This document shows positions 59,402 to 64,000 of a DNA stretch of 64,000 nucleotides, piece after piece. Within the stretch, counting starts at the first letter, position 1; each line of letters opens with the position of its first letter. The DNA is taken from the NCBI RefSeq assembly GCF_016735595.1, contig NZ_JAERRB010000003.1, forward strand, positions 175,401 to 239,400, in the 5' to 3' direction. The notes below the pieces were generated by a model that searched no databases, was not told the origin of the DNA, and saw nothing but the letters and a program-made list of their open reading frames with translations. The DNA is from Chryseolinea lacunae (GTDB lineage: Bacteria; Bacteroidota; Bacteroidia; Cytophagales; Cyclobacteriaceae). Made by a program: the position numbers and the translations under genes.

Positions 59402-59439
59402 AAAACAAACATCCCAACCTGCCCGGGCAGATTGGGATG
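59402..59439 (-). terminator. Terminator after the DUF1573 gene
   Basis: A 30-base near-palindrome (59410-59439): CATCCCAACCTGCCC and GGGCAGATTGGGATG pair with a single mismatch. On the minus strand it is followed by TTTGTTTTAATT. It lies between the DUF1573 and yajC genes. Confidence 0.7.
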
Positions 59440-59464
59440 CTCTATGCTATTGGGTGACTGCTGC

Positions 59465-60022
59465 TTACTTGGCAGGGCCGGCTGCAGCCTTGGGTGTTAC
59501 CATCGCTTTGAAGCGCAACACGGTCTGTTTAGGCCAGGTGTTGGCTGTTACGGTCACCGTTTTGTTCTGAATCTGTGCTTTGCCGTTGCTGTCGAACTTG
59601 GCCTTCACAAAGCCTGTTCCGCCCACGGGAATGGGATCTTTTGTCCAGTCGGGCACCGTGCATCCGCAAGAGCCTTGTGCGCCCTGGATGATGAGGGGTG
59701 CTGCACCAGTGTTCTTGAACGCGTAGGTGTATTCCACCACGTCGCCTTCGTTAATGGTGCCGAAGTCGTGGTCCATGGTTTTAAATTCCATGGTGGGCAG
59801 CGGACCTTCGGGTTTTGCTTCCGGGGCCGGGCTGGTGGGCGCGGGGGTCGACACGCCGGGAGTTACAGTGGGTGTCGCTGATTTTTTTCCTTCCAATTCG
59901 GCCAAACGGCTTTCGAGCTGGGCAATTTTTTTCTCCGCATTCTTGTCCTTGCAGGCGGTGGTCATCACGGCCACAAACGCCAGGAGCATGACAGACTTCA
60001 CTACATACTGTTTCATATTCAT
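59465..60022 (-). CDS. DUF1573 domain exported protein
   Basis: A 185-residue exported protein. The N-terminus has a signal segment with a possible lipobox (LLAFVAVMTTAC, Cys at residue 24). A short coiled coil (EKKIAQLESRLAELEGKK) and a Pro/Thr-rich linker follow. Residues about 85-175 are the Ig-like DUF1573 domain (DFGTINEGDVVEYTYAFKNTG, GSCGCTVPDW). The domain is common in Bacteroidota envelopes and its function is unknown. It lies 42 bases after the YtxH-like gene in the same operon. Confidence 0.9.
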   Translation of the reverse strand: MNMKQYVVKSVMLLAFVAVMTTACKDKNAEKKIAQLESRLAELEGKKSATPTVTPGVSTPAPTSPAPEAKPEGPLPTMEFKTMDHDFGTINEGDVVEYTYAFKNTGAAPLIIQGAQGSCGCTVPDWTKDPIPVGGTGFVKAKFDSNGKAQIQNKTVTVTANTWPKQTVLRFKAMVTPKAAAGPAK

Positions 60023-60064
60023 TTCTGATTTATCGATTCTATAATTTTTTTTACGCTTTAATGC

Positions 60065-60373
60065 TTACGCCTTCTTGCCACGGATTTGTTCCAGCAGTTC
60101 GTCCACATCTTCCAGCAGGCGCTCGGCTTTGTTCTTGGCTTCGTCCACCACTTTCTGTCCCTGCGATTTTGCTTCACTGGTGAGCGGCGTTTCCTTTCCC
60201 GACACAAAATCGTTGATCAGGTCCTGGAGCATATTACGGTACTTGTCAAGTTGGAATGACAACTTTTCGCGGGTATTCGTTCCCTTGTCGGGCGCATAGA
60301 GAATGCCAAGGATTGCTCCGGCTGCCGCTCCGAATAAAAAAGCCATCAGTGTGTTTCCGCTCTTTTTGCTCAT
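60065..60373 (-). CDS. YtxH domain protein
   Basis: A 102-residue small membrane-associated protein with the family N-terminus (NTLMAFLFGAAAGAILGILYAPDKG): a Gly/Ala-rich helix followed by 'APxxG' and then a helical, charged tail. YtxH relatives are general-stress proteins in Firmicutes; the role is unknown here. It has a strong promoter of its own and starts the ytxH-DUF1573 transcript. Confidence 0.88.
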   Translation of the reverse strand: MSKKSGNTLMAFLFGAAAGAILGILYAPDKGTNTREKLSFQLDKYRNMLQDLINDFVSGKETPLTSEAKSQGQKVVDEAKNKAERLLEDVDELLEQIRGKKA

Positions 60374-60403
60374 AAAGGTTTAAAATTAATTAGGGTTCCT
60401 CCG

Positions 60404-60434
60404 CAAATTCAAAATTTTAACAATTTTTAACAAA
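60404..60434 (-). promoter_or_regulatory. Promoter of the ytxH-DUF1573 genes
   Basis: On the minus strand TTTG (60431-60434), exactly 19 bases, then TGAATTTG (60404-60411), one mismatch from TAnnTTTG. It is 31 bases before the ATG at 60373. Confidence 0.65.
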
Positions 60435-60487
60435 TCGACCTTCTTTCTTCCCGGATCTTCAGGCGATTGACGCGTCGAAAAGGATGC

Positions 60488-61627
60488 TTACTTGTTGTCG
60501 ATCAACCCGCGACCGCTCTTTTTCATGGTGCCGGTGTCTTTCAGGTCTTTGGCAATCACATCCAGGATGCCGTTGATGAACTGGCGGCTCTTGGGTGTGC
60601 TGTAGTTTTTGGCAAGCTCAATGTATTCGTTCATGGAAACTTTCACCGGAATGTTGGGGAAGATGAGCAGCTCGGCGATGGCCATTTCCAGGATCACCCG
60701 GTCGGTGAGCGGCAAACGGTCCACTTCCCAATTGCGTGTGTTGTTGGCGATCAGGTCCTTGTATTTCACGTCGAGGCCAGCCGACGTGTCGTAGAGGTTT
60801 TCAATAAACTGCTTGTCGTCGTCCCAGTTGATAGACAGGGTGTGCAGTGTCAGCGGTGTGTTCGCTTCGGGATCGTATGACTTAATGGTTTTTTCGACCA
60901 TGCCCTTCACAATGTCTTTATCTTCGGCCCAACGCAACACTTCTTCTTCGAAGAAATCGTTGATCACGGTTTTGCCGAGCACCACTTTTTTGTAGAGGTG
61001 GTTCACAAATTTTTTCTGATCATCGAGCGACGGGCTTTTCTTGTCGAGGTAGTTCAGGTATTCATTTTCCTGACGCACCACATCGCGGAACCACACTTTC
61101 ACACGGTCGGCTTTGTCTTGCCAGTGGCGGCCCAGCTTCAGCGCGTCTTTGCGCAGGGCTTCGCTTTCCACAAGGCCTTTGATCCAGAGGTTGCTCACAA
61201 AGTTTTTGTGGCTCACCTTTTTGTCGGCCGCGGCCAGTTCGGCAAACACGGGCACCAGGTTGAGCACCTCGATGTATTGATCGTAGATCCGCTCTACTTC
61301 ACTCACCAGGTTCTTGCGAAAGAAATCGGTGTCTTTTTTAGATTGCTTGGTGTAGAAAAGGAAACAGTCGTTCACCACCTTTTTCACTTTCACATCTTCG
61401 TGATCGACGGAAGTTTCGTGGTTGGCGAAGGCGGTTTCAAAAAGTTTGGTGGCTTTTTTCTTCTGGGCGTTCAGGGCGGGTTTGTCCTGCACCTCCATGG
61501 AGTTTAAATCGGGAAGAAAGGCTTCGGCGATGTTTTCGAGGCACAATTCATAGTTCGCATCCTTGCATTGCTGCAGGGCGAAAAGGTTCTGCATCACTTT
61601 GATTCGAAGGCTTCTTCTGTTAAGCAT
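60488..61627 (-). CDS. nusB: Transcription antitermination factor NusB, extended form
   Basis: RNA-binding factor of the NusB-S10 complex that promotes rRNA antitermination. The core NusB domain is in the C-terminal part (residues about 225-360: INDFFEEEVLRW, LIANNTRNWEVDRLPLTDRVILEMAIAELL, NEYIELAKNYSTPKSRQFINGILD). A helical N-terminal extension of about 200 residues begins NRRSLRIKVMQNLFALQQC, which itself looks like a NusB first helix. Typical NusB has about 140 residues; the long form is usual in Bacteroidota. It leads the cluster down to coaE. Confidence 0.92.
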   Translation of the reverse strand: MLNRRSLRIKVMQNLFALQQCKDANYELCLENIAEAFLPDLNSMEVQDKPALNAQKKKATKLFETAFANHETSVDHEDVKVKKVVNDCFLFYTKQSKKDTDFFRKNLVSEVERIYDQYIEVLNLVPVFAELAAADKKVSHKNFVSNLWIKGLVESEALRKDALKLGRHWQDKADRVKVWFRDVVRQENEYLNYLDKKSPSLDDQKKFVNHLYKKVVLGKTVINDFFEEEVLRWAEDKDIVKGMVEKTIKSYDPEANTPLTLHTLSINWDDDKQFIENLYDTSAGLDVKYKDLIANNTRNWEVDRLPLTDRVILEMAIAELLIFPNIPVKVSMNEYIELAKNYSTPKSRQFINGILDVIAKDLKDTGTMKKSGRGLIDNK

Positions 61628-61749
61628 GGGAAAGAACAGCGTTAATTAAAAAAATTGCATCCGAGTGGTTTGCCCTTCTCCGAAAGCGGGCGCAAGCAAG
61701 TTCAAACGGTTGTTATGTCCCATTGTTATTCCACCAAAGGCAACGGGGG

Positions 61750-61790
61750 CACAAAAATAAAACATCCCGTCAGGTTTCACTAACGGGATG
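61750..61790 (-). terminator. Terminator of the leucine-type dehydrogenase gene
   Basis: CATCCCGT (61763-61770) and ACGGGATG (61783-61790) form a perfect 8-bp stem with a 12-base loop. On the minus strand TTTTATTTTTGT follows. The T-tract overlaps the nusB -7 element. Confidence 0.8.
61752..61759 (-). promoter_or_regulatory. Candidate -7 element of nusB inside the upstream terminator
   Basis: On the minus strand TATTTTTG fits TAnnTTTG exactly, within the T-tract of the preceding terminator. The leader to nusB would be about 120 bases. The 218-base gap before nusB holds no other gene-like content that I can see. Confidence 0.35.
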
Positions 61791-61845
61791 CAGATTTGTT
61801 TCACGATAACGTTTTCATGGGCACGCCATCGCCCCAGGCCTTGAC

Positions 61846-62946
61846 CTAGCGCGACACCTTCACCAGGCTCATGTCGGCAATACGCTTTTCGCACAGCTTG
61901 ATGGCCGCTTCCTGGCTCGACAGCTTTTCTTGCGACGCCAGGTTTAGGATGCTCAAACACGTGTCGTAGATCTTCTCGGTTTGCTCCATCACACGCTGAC
62001 GGTTGTAGTGGCCCAGGTATTCGTTGTAGACATTGATGAGGCCCCCGGCGTTGATGAGGAAGTCGGGTGCGTAGGCGATGCTGCGGTCCACCAGCATGTA
62101 GCCGTGGCGCATTTCGTCTTTCAACTGGTTGTTGGCGGCACCGGCAATGATGCTGCACTTGAGGCGTGCAATGGTGTCGTCGTTCACCGTGGCTCCCAGG
62201 GCACAGGGAGCATAGATGTCCATGTCGAGGTCATAAATGTCGTCCTGGCCCACGGCTTTCACACCGTGCTTGCGCACCACATCGGCCACTTTGTCGGCAT
62301 AGATGTCGGTGATAAAGACCGACGCATTTTCTTTCACCAGATGTTCCACCAGGTGCATGCCCACTTGCCCGATGCCTTGCACACCGATCTTCTTTCCGGC
62401 GAGGCTGTCGTTGCCATACACTTTCTTGGCGGTTGCTTTCATGCCCAGGTAAACGCCATAGGCCGTAACGGGCGAAGGATCGCCTCCGCCACCCATCGAT
62501 TCGGGAAGACCGGTCACGTGTTTTGTTTCCATGGCCACATATTCCATGTCGGCCGTTTTCATGTTCACGTCTTCTGCCGTGATGTATTTTCCATTGAGGC
62601 TGTTCACAAATTTTCCGAAGCGACGCAGGAAGGCTTCTGTCTTCATGGTCTTGGCGTCGCCAATGATCACCGCTTTGCCACCGCCCAGGTTCAGTCCGCT
62701 GATGGCCGCCTTGAAGGTCATGCCGCGCGACAGGCGCAAAACATCCGTGAGTGCTTCCTGTTCTGAAGCATAGTTCCACATGCGCGTTCCTCCCAGTGCA
62801 GGTCCCAGCACCGTGTTGTGAATGGCAATGATGGCTTTGAGGCCGGTGGCCGCATCCTGACAAAACACGACTTGCTCATGACCCAGTTGTGCCAGCGTGC
62901 CGAAGATGCCCGCGTGCTGCACTTTTTCAAGTTCTTTAATTTCCAT
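61846..62946 (-). CDS. Leucine/phenylalanine/valine dehydrogenase family protein
   Basis: NAD-dependent amino-acid dehydrogenase of 366 residues that interconverts a branched or aromatic L-amino acid and its 2-oxoacid, releasing ammonia. The catalytic-domain block is GLNLGGGKAVIIGD with the substrate Lys. GGGGDPSPVTAYGVYLGM leads to the Rossmann half (GKKIGVQGIGQVGMHLVEHL). The exact substrate is not certain; leucine is the commonest. It would feed branched oxoacids to an enzyme like the E1 fusion in this window. It is divergent from the ABC exporter gene. Confidence 0.93.
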   Translation of the reverse strand: MEIKELEKVQHAGIFGTLAQLGHEQVVFCQDAATGLKAIIAIHNTVLGPALGGTRMWNYASEQEALTDVLRLSRGMTFKAAISGLNLGGGKAVIIGDAKTMKTEAFLRRFGKFVNSLNGKYITAEDVNMKTADMEYVAMETKHVTGLPESMGGGGDPSPVTAYGVYLGMKATAKKVYGNDSLAGKKIGVQGIGQVGMHLVEHLVKENASVFITDIYADKVADVVRKHGVKAVGQDDIYDLDMDIYAPCALGATVNDDTIARLKCSIIAGAANNQLKDEMRHGYMLVDRSIAYAPDFLINAGGLINVYNEYLGHYNRQRVMEQTEKIYDTCLSILNLASQEKLSSQEAAIKLCEKRIADMSLVKVSR

Positions 62947-63019
62947 CGGATTTGTTTTACGTTTGATTGTTGTAGTTTTAAATCCCTGTGAAAGGAGCCC
63001 CTTTATCTAAAGGAATACG

Positions 63020-63027
63020 CAAAATTA
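63020..63027 (-). promoter_or_regulatory. -7 element of the leucine-type dehydrogenase promoter
   Basis: On the minus strand TAATTTTG fits TAnnTTTG exactly, 73 bases before the ATG, and the match to the aguB promoter extends to TAATTTTGCG. No clear -33 TTTG was found. An 11-bp palindrome CGTTTCAAACG (63031-63041) lies just upstream. Confidence 0.45.
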
Positions 63028-63100
63028 CATCGTTTCAAACGTTTGCGAGAACTATTGGAAGGATATTTCGTTTTACAGATTGCCCACCAAATTTTTTTGA

Positions 63101-64000
63101 ATGAAAGAATTAAAGTACCTCAATAAATACCTGTTAAAATATAAATGGCATCTCCTCCTCGGAACGCTGTTCGTCATCATCTCCAACGTTTTTCAAATCA
63201 TTCCGGGCATCATCGTGCGTCACTCCATCGATCTGGTGGTCGACAACATTCGTATCTATCAGGCCTTTCAGGGCACGCCTCAGCAACAGGACTATTTTAA
63301 AGTGTTTGCCTTTGGCATCCTTATTTATGCAGGACTCATTTTGCTGATGGCATTGCTGCGTGGCCTCTTCCTGTATTTTGTGCGACAAACCCTCATTGTG
63401 ATGTCGCGCCTCATTGAGTTTGATTTGAAGAATGAAATTTTCGAACACTATCAAACGCTTCCCCTCAGCTTCTATAGACGCAACAACACCGGCGACCTCA
63501 TGAACCGCATTGCCGAAGATGTGGGCCGTGTGCGCATGTATCTCGGTCCTTCTATTATGTATGGCCTCACACTCTTCACGCTGTTCCTGATTCTCATCCC
63601 CATGATGTTTCAGATCAACGCCGAACTCACGTGGTATGCACTCAGCCCCTTGCCGTTTCTTTCCATCAGCATTTTTCTGGTGAACAATAAAGTGGAGAAA
63701 CGTTCAGAACAAATTCAGAAAAGCCAATCGCGCTTGTCCACGTTTGTGCAGGAAGCGTTCAGTGGCATCCGGGTGCTCAAGTCGTTCAACCGCGAGAAAC
63801 AGTCGCTCTCCAAGTTTGAACTGGAAACCGACATCTATCGCAAGCAGTCGTTGAAGCTCACCAAAGTGCAATCGCTTTTCTTTCCGCTCATCATGGCCCT
63901 CATCGGCATCAGCACCATTCTCACGGTCTATGCCGGCAGCATGCAGGTCATTAAGGGCAACCTCACGTTTGGCAACATTGCGGAGTTCATCATCTACGTG
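63101..64000 (+). CDS. ABC transporter, exporter-type membrane domain (3' truncated)
   Basis: The open frame from ATG 63101 runs off the right edge after 300 codons. It begins MKELKYLNKYLLKYKWHLLL and contains the type I exporter transmembrane domain: about five hydrophobic helices so far, plus coupling-loop segments such as LPLSFYRRNNTGDLMNRIAEDV and FSGIRVLKSFNRE. The ATPase domain must lie beyond the window, so substrate and half- or full-transporter status cannot be judged. Lipid A/MsbA-like and multidrug exporters share this layout. It is transcribed divergently from the dehydrogenase, 154 bases apart. Confidence 0.92.
   Translation, partial: MKELKYLNKYLLKYKWHLLLGTLFVIISNVFQIIPGIIVRHSIDLVVDNIRIYQAFQGTPQQQDYFKVFAFGILIYAGLILLMALLRGLFLYFVRQTLIVMSRLIEFDLKNEIFEHYQTLPLSFYRRNNTGDLMNRIAEDVGRVRMYLGPSIMYGLTLFTLFLILIPMMFQINAELTWYALSPLPFLSISIFLVNNKVEKRSEQIQKSQSRLSTFVQEAFSGIRVLKSFNREKQSLSKFELETDIYRKQSLKLTKVQSLFFPLIMALIGISTILTVYAGSMQVIKGNLTFGNIAEFIIYV

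Overview
The window is ordinary, gene-dense chromosome of a member of the Bacteroidota, most likely a Cytophagales-type bacterium. Several things point that way. There is a PorZ-like protein and a second protein with a type IX secretion (T9SS) C-terminal sorting domain. The L28-L33-DUF4295 gene trio and an N-terminally extended NusB are present. Bacillithiol enzymes (BshC, YtxJ) and fused E1 alpha/beta subunits also occur. Many promoters fit the Bacteroidota pattern TTTG-N19-TAnnTTTG, and Shine-Dalgarno sequences are scarce. The genus is an inference. No prophage, integrase, insertion sequence, CRISPR array or rRNA was seen.

Layout. 1-6.4 kb: end of rodA, a membrane protein, a Pro-rich-linker protein, a 2Fe-2S ferredoxin, thymidine kinase and porZ. 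6.4-16.1 kb: recO, an exported superoxide dismutase, a 2-oxoglutarate oxygenase, a ChrA-type transporter, an OsmC protein facing ytxJ, a highly repetitive basic exported protein, and a fused 2-oxoacid dehydrogenase E1. 16.1-30.2 kb: a periplasmic-propeller histidine kinase, an M16 peptidase, ispF-mnmD, gltB-gltD, and the agmatine-to-putrescine pair aguB and aguA. 30.2-37.4 kb: 5-formyl-THF cyclo-ligase, bshC and rimO on the minus strand; a lipoprotein and an outer-membrane-like protein on the plus strand; ftsY; the rpmB-rpmG-DUF4295 operon; and a decayed HAD-hydrolase fragment. 37.4-51.8 kb: a T9SS cargo protein with FG-GAP repeats, murF, a DUF2461 protein, an AsmA-like protein, tRNA-Val, the trehalose-6-phosphate synthase/phosphatase fusion, a GH5 hydrolase, an exported FKBP, a DUF1624 membrane protein and a small XRE regulator. 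51.8-64 kb: an RND efflux operon, a coaE-ybbR-yajC-DUF1573-ytxH-nusB cluster, a leucine-type dehydrogenase, and the start of an ABC exporter running off the right edge.

Functional links. gltB and gltD form glutamate synthase. AguA and AguB are consecutive steps to putrescine. BshC makes bacillithiol and YtxJ is a candidate bacillithiol-linked redoxin. PorZ belongs to the T9SS attachment machinery that would anchor cargo such as the FG-GAP protein. The three efflux genes encode adaptor, pump and outer-membrane channel.

The least explained items are the repetitive 712-residue exported protein, the triple TTGCAA leader with two mutually exclusive hairpins before the trehalose gene, a promoter core shared by tRNA-Val, rpmB and rimO, a long inverted repeat before the GH5 gene, and the HAD pseudogene. 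I did not find a clearly new multi-gene system.
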